64,000 nt of DNA from Phytophthora quininea. Taxonomy: Eukaryota; Oomycota; Peronosporomycetes; Peronosporales; Peronosporaceae. The translations under genes were made by a program, and so were the position numbers. A model generated the notes under the pieces. That model ran no database searches and was not told the DNA's origin. It saw nothing but the letters and a program-made list of their open reading frames with translations. This document shows positions 53,353 through 64,000 of the stretch, piece by piece. Location: positions 186,001 through 250,000 of the forward strand of contig JAAVTG010000586.1 in NCBI GenBank assembly GCA_011947345.1, given 5' to 3'. The first letter of the stretch is position 1. Every line of letters starts with the position of its first letter.

Positions 53353-56300
53353 ATGGATCTACTCGAGCTACAAGACGATCAGGATGTGCTGCTACATGAC
53401 AGTCAAGCGGAGCAGGATGCAGCCATAACTGCTTTAAATGAACAATTGCTCGACTTGGAGTCCAAGATTGTGAACGGTGAAGACGTCTGCTCGGAAGACT
53501 CTCAAGACGAGAATTCGGAAAAGCGATCTAAGAAACGAGAGGATGACCAGCGTCGGTTAGCTGAAGAGAAGGAAGACACTCCATGGACGATCCATGAGCT
53601 CCCAGTGACTGTGGCTGGACCAGGCTACGCAGCGCTCGAAGCCATCCAGATCAAAAAGTGGCGGGAGATTTGGCAACTGGCAAGCAAACGTCTGATCAAA
53701 TGATGAAGACATTCAGCAGTCAGCTAACGCTCTTTTAACTGTCGTGTGTTTGCCAGTCCAAACTCATGTCAGCGCCATGCTTCCACTACATTCGGATTGC
53801 TGGAGATGACCGTGCGCTGTATGAGGGTTTTTCCGAGCGTTTCCCCACCACCTCGTCACCAAGGCACGATTTATGAGCGTTGTCCGAAGCATCTTCGGGA
53901 TTCCAGCAGCAATGAAGCCCCATAGGACAAAGGAGAAGAAAGCAAAATCGTTGAAACATCGAGTGGATGACAACAACGAAGGAGCCCCGGAAAACGGCAA
54001 AGTAGCTGCTCACCAAGCACTGGATCGATACTTAGACAAGCTCCGGTATTGTTGTGAACGGTCAGAAAATAATGTGCCTGTGCTCAAGTGGAGACCGTTG
54101 CTCATCGGACTCAGGTAATGTAAACGTTTGCGCAGCTGCCGTATCAAGAAGTGGACTGATGGCTTTATCACTGCAGAATGTTTCAGGAGCCGCTGCTGAC
54201 AATGCGTGAGCATTTGCTCTGGGCATTTTCCGTGTATAGCTCCAGCGGGTGTCTTGAGCAGAATGACGCAGATGCCATTGATGCGGGCGACGTGGACTTG
54301 ATGCTGACTCACATGTTGCGGAACCCTGCGGCCTCGCAGCTTGTCTCCGAGAGGGTACCTCTGTTGAACTCAAATGTTTGTATGTGTGGCAATTGTTAAC
54401 CTGCCTATTGGCATGCGCAGCTTCGAGCTGCACTGACAGCGCTCCCATGGACACGTCAAAATCAAGCTTTATTGGCATCCTCGTCGAGAATATCGTATCG
54501 GACGTTCAAACGGCTACTGCAGCTTCCACCTCTGCGGACACTCTTGAACCATCGTCTGACGCCGCACACAACTGTGATCGACGAATTCACCGTGTCCGTG
54601 TATCGTGATCACGTCTATCGAGCTCGAAAGCGCGAGCACAATCGACGGGTTCTGCGGCGCCTGCGGTATTACAACGAAACCAAGATCTCTCGGCTGTGCT
54701 TCCACACGTGGGCTCAGAACGCGAGAGATCGGATAGCTCTGCGCACAACGATGGCGTTTGTCTACACGATTACGATGCGGGTCAAGAAACGTTCGGCCTT
54801 CGACCATTTGCGTCGACACGCTTTAACAAGCATTGCAGCTCTTGAGATCCAACGAGTGTTTCGAGGAATGCGTGGACGGATGCGAGCTGAAGAAGTATGG
54901 CGTAAAATTCAAGCGGTTTTGGCTGTGCAAGGAGCTTTCCGGATGCGAGCTCACTTCACGAGACATCTCCGGCAATTGAGACGGCAACACCTGCTTGCCA
55001 TTCGTGTACAGCGTGTCTATCGTGGTCGACTGGGGCGGATCAAAGCTCGGCAGGTTTTACTGGCGTATTACTATCGCGAGATGGCAGCTATTCAAAAGGA
55101 ACGAGAAGAATTCCGTGCATTTGTACGCAACGAGATGGCTAGACGGCTGCAGCGTTTCTTCCGCCAATTGGTTGTTGATAAACAGCTAGATCGCCGAGCT
55201 AAAGAGGAGTTGGCGCATCTGGCACGTGAGCTCGAAATGCAAAAGCTTTCGGAAAACGCAACCCAGCAAGCAGCACGCCATCGCTGCGAAGTGTCAGCCA
55301 AGTATGTTCAGCTACGAGAGGAAGCTGATCAGAAGGAGAAACGTCGACGCATTGACGATGCGGAGAAGCAGAAGATCGTGCATCGACGGCGGCAGCGACA
55401 ATGGGACGAATTTAAAGCTGAGAAAGTGGCACGCAAAGAGACACTGAAGCAAATGTCTGCAGAAAGCTGCACACGCTTGAAAACGGAGTGGGAGATCGTC
55501 ATTGCTGACAGAACGAAAAAGCAGACGAAGTTGGTCGAGCAGCTACTGCAGTTGGATGAGGTTGACGGTCAGTGGAAGAGGATGCACGACCAGCTTCATC
55601 GTAAAGTGAAAGAGCGGTCGAAGCAACTCACAGCGAAATGTAAGTCAAACGGACTCGTCGTCCCAAAGAAAGAGATTACCGACCGAGCGCAGCACGAAAT
55701 CGTTGCGGAAGAAGCTGAAGAGGAACGTCGAAAGGTATTGTCGAATGCTGCATGCGTTGATGATCCCATTGGAATGGTACTAACGCTATTGTGGTCACTC
55801 AGGTGGAGACAGAATGGTTGCAAGCAGAAGCCGAGTTTTTGCAGAAGCTGGATGTTGAAGAGGAGGAGCGAATGGTACGGTCTAGCGCAGCTTTAAGTTC
55901 TTGGTCGCCTTGTCACTGGATTATTTTACTGCCTCGTAGCTCGCTGAAAATGCGGCGGAGCGTACGTCCCGTCAAAGAAGTGCATTGAGCATTCAATGCG
56001 CTTACCGCGGGTACGTGGCTCGCAAACAACTTCGTCAACTGCTGCGTGAAGTGTATGCGAAGGAGTTTGTGGTCGATACACAAGGACCAAGGTATCGGAA
56101 CACGGTGACCGGAAAATTGTCGATAAGAAAACCGACTGGACTAGGCTCAGAGGAGCTCGAGTACGAAGACCGCTGGGTGGTGATGGTGGACAACACCCTT
56201 GGTAAGTTAGTGAACCCAAGGAAGTGCAAATACTTTCTACTCACTCGATCTTTGGCTAGGCGAACCGTTTTACTACAATGCACATCGGATGCAGCAGAGT

Positions 56301-56513
56301 TGGGATACGCCTGACGACTGCAAGTTGTGCGACTGCTGCGTCTCAACCTCAGACACCAAGGTGGTTTTTGCTGCTGTCTGGAATCCCCAAGAAGACACAT
56401 TCCTGTGCCAAACATGCTACGAACAAGAATATTTAGCACGAAGCGAGCAGGGTAGTCTTCAAGACGACGCATACGTTGCGTTTGACGGCTCACGGCCAAA
56501 TGGGCAGTTGTGA
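53353..56513 (+). CDS. IQ-motif, coiled-coil and WW-domain protein
   Basis: Exons: 53353-53679, 53757-54114, 54177-54375, 54421-55734, 55803-55874, 55940-56201 and 56260-56513; introns 45-77 nt. The first intron appears to be GC-AG. One frame change near 53870 fits a missing base. The N-terminus is acidic. The middle has at least four IQ motifs (AALEIQRVFRGMRGRMRAE, AIRVQRVYRGRLGRIKAR) and a long basic/acidic coiled coil. A last IQ (LSIQCAYRGYVARKQL) precedes a WW domain split by the final intron (EDRWVVMVDNTLGEPFYYN ... QQSWDTP) and a Cys-rich finger (CKLCDCC ... CQTCYEQEY). The order IQ-coil-IQ-WW-Cys finger echoes the giant protein at 30.6-38.7 kb. Probable calmodulin-binding cytoskeletal scaffold. 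Confidence 0.68.
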
Positions 56514-56791
56514 TTGTATATTATGTGCAACTTCCGAATCAAAACAGAGATTTTTGTGCTCGCTTTCCATGTACAGCAGTATAATCATGAGCGCAGAGCT
56601 CAGATATGCCCTTCCATCGTAAGCACGCCGTCTACTAACAAACACAAGTCAGATAAAGCAATACATAATATGGACGTCCAACTTACCTATTGAATCTCGT
56701 GGTGGACTGCCGACGGTAGTTAGCCTGCTCCACATCATCCAGATATCGTTCGTCATCTCAGAGTTTTAACGATGGCATTTCAAGGACAGCA

Positions 56792-59700
56792 TTACCTCTT
56801 GGAACGTGCGGCCACCAGCTTCTTTGGCTTGCCAGTTTCGAGGGAAGGGTGGTCCCATTGAGTGATCCGCAGCGTCGGGTTACAGTAGTAAACTTTGCCT
56901 TTGGACCGAGACAAGCGCGTTTCCCAACCAGGAGGGAGCGGTAGAGCGTCCAAATTGAAGGATTCCTGGGATTGAGCTTTCTTTTGCTCCGAATTATGTC
57001 GCGCCGCCGCTCCTTCTTCGTTGTAGTATTTTTCTTTGACCGCAGTCAGTCTATTCTTCAACGACTCCATGGCTCCTGCGCCCGCTGCGCTAACTTCCTG
57101 CAGAAGCGATGGACGTCCGCCATCGCTCAAATCGCTGCCAGAGAAGCGGTTCTCGGCGTCGTTGTCTCCTCCACTAACCCACAACTTTGCACGAGTCATG
57201 CGTTGGGCAGATTGGCGTATGAACTCTGCAGTTTCTGCCGACTTCTGCGCTAGCGCAGACTGCATAGCGGTCGAGGCGCGGCTTGCGTCGCCGTCTCCAC
57301 CGTCCAAGTCAAAGTCTTTCTTGGACCCCAACCGTCTGAATACAGATCGACGGTCCTTTCTCAACGATCTTTGACTGGAAAGCATCGGGTCGGAGCCAAC
57401 ATGCTCGCGAAGCTTCACATTCTCGCTCAACTGCAGCCAGTTTCTTGTCCTTTTCTCGGATCTGAAAATTGAACTGGTTAGAGCAAGGAAACCATAGTAC
57501 AAGCCTTAACTAAAGTCAACGCACCCTGTCTTGGAACCCTCGAATCTTCACTTGGTAGTTGGCCGTTAGCACTGTCTGGTCAAACTTCAGCTTCTCGATT
57601 TCGTTCTTCAACCGCGCTGTCAATGCGCGTTGCTCCTCGTTCTCCTTCCGCAAACGCCCAGCTTCTTCATTTAGCTGACTGATAATGCCGTCCGCATCTG
57701 CGATCCATCCATGCGTGGAACGACCGTGAGGGCGAGTACCGTTGACATCTGCTGGCGGCTGGCTATCGTTGGAAGAAGTCGACAAGCGATCCTTCTTCAG
57801 CTCAGCATTACGTCGCTGCTCATCGTGCAGTCGTTCCTGTAGCTTGCTCAGTTGATACGCCATATCCGCCTGCTGCTTTTTATCCTGCAGAGCCTTCATA
57901 TATTTCGGACGCGCGTATTTCATTCGCAGGAAGGCTTGGATCTTGATAGCGTTCTTCCGTTGATCAAGGAATTGTTTGCTGACAATACTCAATGTTAGCC
58001 ACGAGATTTAACGCCGAGCGCACAAAATATACGATTATTACCGTTTGACAAAACGACGGACATATTTCTGAATAATGACAGCGCTCTTGTTCTTCTTGGC
58101 CTCCAGCGCGATACAACGGCCTTTATATCCTCGCCAATGCGCTTGGATAGCGATGACCGCCATCTTGAACGACTGGTAGCGATTCATCGCGATGACACAC
58201 CGAGCAACAGACTACAGGACGAGCACATAGTGGCATAACAGTTCTGAGCAAAGGCGTCAGATCAAACGACAACAAGCAAATGATACGCACCTGAAGTTTA
58301 ACGATCGCTTGAAGCTTGCGAAGGTATCGAAGCCTGCAGCTAAAGCCTCGCATGTAGTGTTGCAGATGTCTCGCTTGCAGATCCAACCTCTCCGCCTTCT
58401 TGTCCTCCATCTGCTCCAAGATTCCAAACCGAAAGTAAATACGCGAGAGCCCGATTTGGTATTGTTCAGGCGACGTCAGCTCCATCTTCGCCATCAGAGC
58501 CTCGCACCGTTGCTTGGCAGGAATATCACTTTGTCGGTATTGGACATCGAAGATCCAGAATTTGTCCACTAACTCCTCCAGTAGCAGTCGATTCGGGTAT
58601 GCAACACGTGAAATTCGAATCGCCTCGATAACTCCAGCACATCGCAGTTGAGAGACCACCATTTGCTGGTCCATTTCGCGTGGACTTTTGTACTGGTTGG
58701 GCTTGATACAGCGAACGTAGTGAACTTTGGTCTGTCGAATGCTGGTCATCAACTCGTTAAGATTGTCTTTAAACTGAGTACCAACGTTCGCCATCGCTAG
58801 TGCTCCTCCACGGCCTCCTGGACGTGCGTTCGAGCCACTTCGTCCAGCTTTCCCCGTAACAGGACTACCAAGTTTCTCCGAGAAAATCATTTTCAAGAAG
58901 GACTTTGATGACCCGCGCATAAGTTCGGAAAGGTCGGGAAGAAGGGCGTCCTTGTGCTTTTCTAAAAACCCGAGAGACTCGTAGGTAACAGCTCCTGCGT
59001 AGTGTTTAATGGTGAATTGTGTGCGCGACGTCCGCGGGAATTCAATCACATCCTGCTCGTCTTTATGGATCGTAGACAGTTTGGACACGAGCGATTCATC
59101 GTTGCCCTTGGGGCGCATCACTTCGTCGTTTAGTAGCGAAATGATACCAAGCCGGTCTTCGATCACTGAAATCACATCTTGGTTGTCTGCAAAATCAATG
59201 TGGCTCCAGATAATGCCCTCGGCTTCATACTCAATCTGCACTGTCTTGAAAACATCCTGCGTGAATTTTTGCTGCAGCTTTTCATTCGCATAATTAATGC
59301 AGAATTGCTCGAACGAGTTGTGTTTGAAGTGCTCAAAGCCAAAGATATCAAGAATACCGACGTGATGACGCATTTTCCTGTCACTCTCCAAGGACGTGTT
59401 AATCGTCTCTACAAGCCAATCGAAAATGTTGGAGTAAATAGCTTTGGCAAGCGCCCCACGGCACTCCTCTGCTTGATCTTTCTTCAGAAACGCCGTTAGT
59501 CTATCACCAGCCACCACAAGTTGTCGAGAACATAACGCCTTCTCCAAGTCCGCAGTCGATACGCCTAACAGCTTCGTTGCGTGTTCCGCGCCTTTATCAT
59601 CCGGTGCGATCGCTGACTCTTCGTTGTTATTTCTTGACTGAATTTCCACTTCACCGAGATGCAATACACCTGCTAGTACCTCAAAGAGCACTTCCTGGGC

Positions 59701-60711
59701 TTCTTCTGCGACGCCAACAAGACCCAGCGCCGTTTTTGTGCGTTCAAAGTGCTTTTCATCCGACATCCCTTCGATCTTCTTGGTCGTGTTGTCTCCAGTG
59801 TACACATAACTTGCATGTGCATCATCAAGAAACCATCTCTTGCTGTCGCCAGCTGCCAGCAACTGGTAGAAAATATGATAGTTCCGTTCCTGTTCTTCAT
59901 GAGAAATCACTCGTGTCTTCTCCAACAAATACGTTCTGCACCTCGCTCCCACCAGAATCCCTGCGTTATCAAACTGAAGCTGAGTAAACTTGCCGAACCG
60001 ACTACTGTTGTCGTTGCGCACAGTCTTGGCATTTCCGAAAGACTCCAGCAACGGATTCACTTCAATGATCTTTTTGATGGTGTAGTCATTCAAACCACCG
60101 GCAATAGACGCCAAGTGGTTCATGAGGATCTTAGTCGTCTCTGTTTTGCCAGCTCCCGACTCGCCACTCACCAGGATGGACTGGTTCACTTCGTGCCTCT
60201 TCATGTCGTTATAGGACGCCATCGACGTCGCGTAGACGTGAGGAGGCAGTTCATCTCTGGCCCTGGTAAGATACTGCGACTGCGTGTGCTCCGAATAGAG
60301 CTCTGGCAGCCACTGGTACGGGTTCACTGCAATGCAGATCTCGCCTGTATATGTGTATGGCAGTTTCTGCAGGAACCGGGTCTTGACGTTGTAGAGGATG
60401 GCTGCCTCGTGCAGGTAGTTGAGAGCGGTCATATCTTCGATGCCATTGGGCCCTAAATTGTCATTCTGGTAGGGCAGTGACTCTAACTGCAGGCTCTGCA
60501 GCAAACTCTTGGTCTTTGGGTCGTTGAAGTCCAGCGTCCGCTCCTCTTCTATGGAGCCATCGCCTGTGGGGACGGATACTCGGAGCACCAGCGTCTTCTC
60601 GGGCTTCTTGGGGTCGGCGCTCTTGGACTCGCGCAGGATCTGCGCCGGGAGCCACACGAACGACTCGTCCGGCACGTAGCACTTGGTGCCGGCCACTGCC
60701 TCCTTGGTCAT
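56792..60711 (-). CDS. Unconventional myosin with IQ motifs and C-terminal WW domain
   Basis: Start ATG at 60711 (MTKEAVAGTKCYVPDESFVW). Exons 60711-58291, 58211-58042, 57978-57525 and 57461-56792; about 1,240 aa. The motor domain (residues of about 60-760) shows the P-loop GESGAGKT, switch I NDNSSRFGKF, switch II DIFGFEHF and the actin-binding KVHYVRCIKPN. IQ motifs follow (AVIAIQAHWRGYKGRC, SAVIIQKYVRRFVKR, NAIKIQAFLRMKYAR), then a coiled coil, and a WW domain near the end (LPPGWETRLSRSKGKVYYCN ... ITQWDHPS). A one-base frame change near 57430 interrupts exon 4. WW domains bind proline-rich ligands, so this tail probably selects cargo. The N-terminal SH3-like strand is present. I do not assign a class number. 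Confidence 0.85.
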
Positions 60712-60953
60712 GGCGGAGAGAAGAGGGGAAGCACGACTGCTAGACGAGCAGCAATGCGACGTTGGCTCGCGTTTTCGTCGTGTTGACGAGTTTTCTCGAT
60801 ACAAAACGCAAGTGATACTAGTGTAGCCATCTGAGATATGTGTAAAACTCATCTTGTTTGACAACATCGTGCTGTCGGCAACAACGAGAAGGCAAGAACG
60901 AACGCCGCTACTAGGAAGCTAAAACAGTAAAAGTGTCCGTCACGTCCAGCGAG

Positions 60954-62437
60954 TTATTCCCCAGCGACATCAAACGGGCATGGGATCAAAACTGCATATT
61001 GATCGAGATCCATAGGTGCCCTCTTCTGGAAGCCCAGATAATCCTTTGGCGGCAGTTCAAAGTAGAGGCAATTGCTCTCTTTCCCCAATGCCTTTAGATC
61101 TTCAAGAGCCCGCTTCGAGATCGTATTTCCACTCTTGGTGGGCTTGGCATCAACCATCACTTGAAAACCACCAACGCCTGGGATCCACGCATCGAGGCCG
61201 CAACTGCCCGATGATCTCGGAACGTATAATTGCTCTCGCTTTTGGTCAGGTTGCACTTGATCGGCTATTTCCCTCCCCGATTTCGACCGTTTTACGGTAA
61301 GAAATTGACCCTTGTATGATCGATAGGGAGCTTCACTTTGCAGGTGGATCACGATTTGCGAAACTCCACGTTATACAGTCGTGAAGAGAGCTTGCGCTGC
61401 ACGCTGAAATTAACAAACTGTTTGAGTCTGTGTAAATCTGTTGCAGTACGTGTCGAGGCACACCACCGAAATAGTTAAAGCGATCTCGCCAGACTTCATC
61501 AGCTCTAGGAAACAGGAAAGCAATAGCTTCGAGCTCTTCTTTGGGCCACAATGGCATGATATACTCCCCTGGCACGCGAATGAGCTTCTTGAACTCCTTA
61601 ATGCATTTCTGGTGCGGCGAACTCGCGAGAATAGTGGAACAGGAAAATATGGGAAACCCGTCGATCGCTGTAGGATCTACGGAATCCACCAAGCACCACA
61701 GATCCGGCCACCAGAACTGTGTGTTGTTTTCGGAAGGTAAACACCTGCAAACCGGCATCGTCATCCCATCGAAATACACCTTGGGTTTTGTGGTGAGAAA
61801 CAGTACGCGCTTCTCCATCTTGGTCAGTCGCCAAAGCAAATAATACATGAACACGGACTTCCCAGTCCCCGGAGTCCCCGTGATGATTGCGTTCTTCTTC
61901 TCATCCACTCTTTCTGTCGATTGGCCCAACATTTGGTCAGCGATACACCTGAATGATTCGCGGGTGTATAGCCTTGAACAGTCCGTTAGCGCGAGCATAT
62001 CCGAGAACTCCAGCCAATTATTTTTTCAGCAACCTTGGGGAGGCGTGAATAGAACGGATCTGCACACGACACGAACACGCCATCACATGGCTCCGGTTGA
62101 ATGGGCTGCAGACTTGGAAATGGTCTTGGTGTTAGAACCAACACGTGAACATGCTCCGTCTCGGGAGGGGATTCGTGATCCCCGCTTCTTTCAAGCATGT
62201 GGCTATCGTAGACTTTATCTCCATGGCGGCGTCGGCGGTTGCGGCCATTTTCACTCTGGCATCATTGTATTTGAGCCATTCACAGCTTCAGCTCGTGAGC
62301 GTCGATCGACTGCAAGGTAATGTGCTTCGCCTCCTTGATCAAACGCTTCAGCGTCTCCAGGGAGCATCCTCTCCGGCCTCCACGAGGAAGGGGCCACCAC
62401 CGACCCCACCGACCAGGACACACTGCAGCAGAAGCAT
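60954..62437 (-). pseudogene. Crinkler (CRN) effector gene, NTPase-plus-nuclease type, disrupted
   Basis: Pieces of a full-length Crinkler lie in order on the minus strand but in different frames. The N-terminal ubiquitin-like LFLAK-type region begins at ATG 62437, with SLETLKRLIKEAKHIT and ELKL where LQLFLAK is usual. A DWL-like segment follows, with EHVHVLVLTP near 62140. Then comes a P-loop NTPase domain (Walker A GTPGTGKS near 61860). Last is a C-terminal restriction-nuclease-like domain with LDAWIPGVGGFQ and the ending DQYAVLIPCP. Frame changes occur near 62380, 62282, 62230, 62015 and 61345. Crinklers are oomycete proteins many of which enter host nuclei and affect cell death. The canonical LXLFLAK motif is not intact here. 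No signal peptide is evident. Confidence 0.7.
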
Positions 62438-62739
62438 CTGCGATCTCCACCGCGGTAACAGAAACGTCAAGAGGTGTCATGGCCACCGCGTTTGAAAGAA
62501 GTGACTATGGATACACTTGGCCAGACTTGGCTCCATCTACTTGTCCTGCTGGGCTTTCTTGGCCCGCTGGCATTGCTAGCGGGGACTATCTTGCTTTGAC
62601 CTTTGGCCAGCTCTTGGTGTTCGACGGATATTTTAGTCTCCAACGTATCTCCAAGATACGAACTCAACTGCCAGCTCACATAGAAAAACCTGCCAAGACT
62701 TGCAGTTCACGTCGGGTGAGCCCTATCCCATTGAAGAAC
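62438..62739. promoter_or_regulatory. Divergent intergenic region, Crinkler / lipase
   Basis: About 300 bp between the two start codons. The lipase frame is open upstream to 62320 without signal-peptide-like or conserved sequence, so I treat this as promoter. Confidence 0.35.
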
Positions 62740-63716
62740 ATGCTGCGGCTGCTGGGGCTGCTGCTGCACTGCTTGCTGCTGCATCCGCTGGTGGCCTCCA
62801 GCGTCTGGGAGCCCACCTTCCCCGCGGAGCAGCTCTCGCCGCCTCCAGCTCCTACCCCAAAGAATAGCTCCAAGTACAACGAGAGCACAGCGCTGTACCT
62901 GGCGCACGTTACATCCGTCTCATACTGCCAGGAGCAGCACATTCTCCACTGGAACTGCCAGCCCTGCGCTCTCGTGCCGAAGCTCCAGGACGTCCAAGTG
63001 GTGGAAGACACCAAGGACAACTTCCAGGGCCTGGTGGGCTACTCCCAACTCTATGACGCAGTGGTCATCGCCTTCCGAGGTAGTATGGACGTCACCAACT
63101 GGCTTGACAACCTCACCTTCCTCAAGAGAAGAGCCTACACGCAGTTCCCTGGTGTCTTGGTGCACCAAGGATTCTATTGGGCCTACCGCTCGGTCGCGCC
63201 GCAAGTTCTCACAATTTTGCAGAAATTGCGCGGGCAGTATCCCCACGCCAAGTTGCTGGTAACGGGCCACTCCTTGGGAGGAGCTGTAGCCGCGATCTGC
63301 GCCTTTGAACTTGAATATAGAGAAGCTCCCAGTCGAGGCGCTGTACACATTTGGGAAGCCACGTGTGGGGAATACCATCTTTAGTGAAAGGCTCCGCAAT
63401 GCCAGTATGGAAGTGTATCGGCTGACGCACTTTCAAGACGCAGTGCCACATCTCCCGCCTACGTGGACGGGGTTCGAGCACACGACCGAGGAGGTTTGGA
63501 TACCGGAGGCTTCGTTGAAGTATAAGGAAAGGTGGAGCTAATTGTTTTGTGCTTTTGTAGATATTTTACGATGAGTTCTCGGCAAGTTATCGCAATTGCA
63601 GCCAGACAGACGGCGAGGACCCGACGTGTTCCAATACTTGCTCGCCGTTCAGCTGTACCAGCATTGTCGACCATCTCACGTACATGAATATCACGATGAG
63701 CCACCTCATCTGCTAA
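62740..63716 (+). CDS. Secreted class 3 lipase, one frame break
   Basis: I start at ATG 62740, which opens a signal peptide (MLRLLGLLLHCLLLHPLVAS). Exons 62740-63493 and 63561-63716; the 67-nt intron (GAG|GTTTGG...TTGTAG|ATATT) was chosen because it keeps frame into IFYDEFSASYRNC and the Cys-rich end. The lipase fold is shown by VIAFRGSMDVTNWLDNL, the nucleophile elbow VTGHSLGGAVA, YTFGKPRVGN and HFQDAVPHLPP with the acid. The final histidine may be in the WTGFEHTTEE segment. Near 63325 the frame shifts between FELEY and KLPVEALYTF; unlike most breaks here, it needs one extra or two missing bases. About 305 aa. Extracellular triacylglycerol hydrolysis is the family activity. Confidence 0.78.
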
Positions 63717-64000
63717 CGCCCAATTTTGTTTTCAACAACCAAAGCTGCCTGTTGTTTTATGACTTCTGTTTACCAGGATTTATTGGTATCTTAACAAGAC
63801 AAGAAAAGATTCTGGGTCATGCGGTTCGTTTAACTTATTTGCTTTATGAGAATTGAACGTCACAGTGATTTCGTGTTGTATTTTGCGAAGGCTATTAGTG
63901 ACAGAGGATCAATATCGCCAGACTGTGATCGGCTTCTATTTCGATACACTCTCGCATGCGTTGTCATGTTCAAGTTCGCTGGTTGCTGCGCCTATTTTGA
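63717..64000. other. Right end of the window
   Basis: About 280 bp, A/T-richer than the rest, with short open frames only. Nothing recognised. Confidence 0.3.

Noticed and set aside
1..64000. Bacterial features (operons, ribosome binding sites, CRISPR, att sites)
   Set aside because: Introns and eukaryote-only families show a nuclear eukaryotic genome; no CRISPR-like repeat-spacer array was seen.

Overview
This is a nuclear window from an oomycete, most probably Phytophthora or a close relative. The evidence is a Crinkler (CRN) family gene, an M96 mating-protein-like gene, a glucanase-inhibitor/trypsin-like relic and tandem palmitoyl-protein-thioesterase-like genes. Genes are closely packed on both strands, with short GT-AG introns of about 57-80 nt. 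No rRNA, tRNA or CRISPR array was recognised.

Layout. 1-3.3 kb is a decayed accessory patch: a broken unknown gene, a non-autonomous hAT transposon with terminal repeats and an 8-bp target duplication, and a frameshifted bZIP-like/M96-type gene. 3.7-11 kb holds three thioesterase-like paralogues (the third frameshifted) around a divergent pair, a PH-domain protein and an AGC kinase, both with N-myristoylation-type starts. 11.5-23.5 kb is housekeeping: CLEC16A/FPL protein, LRR protein, conserved coiled-coil protein, FG nucleoporin and an alpha/beta hydrolase. 23.6-27.4 kb has the trypsin-like relic and a secreted IPT-FN3-lectin protein. 27.7-38.7 kb has coronin, a TRAX-like translin and an approximately 8-kb gene for an IQ/SAM/WW/zinc-finger scaffold. 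39-42.7 kb has two serine palmitoyltransferase LCB2 genes, the second disrupted. 42.8-56.5 kb has symplekin, ARP1 (centractin), a spinster-like transporter, a coiled-coil lineage-specific gene, RAD1, a FAM210-like membrane protein and a second IQ/WW protein. 56.8-60.7 kb is a myosin with a C-terminal WW domain. 61-63.7 kb has the disrupted Crinkler gene and a secreted class 3 lipase.

Frameshifts occur across the window, including in genes expected to be essential (ARP1, symplekin, nucleoporin). Most, though not all, fit one missing base, often in a homopolymer. This points to consensus indel errors in the assembly as much as to true pseudogenes, so reading-frame breaks here need raw-read checking. 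Exon borders were assigned by eye from splice signals and frame continuity.
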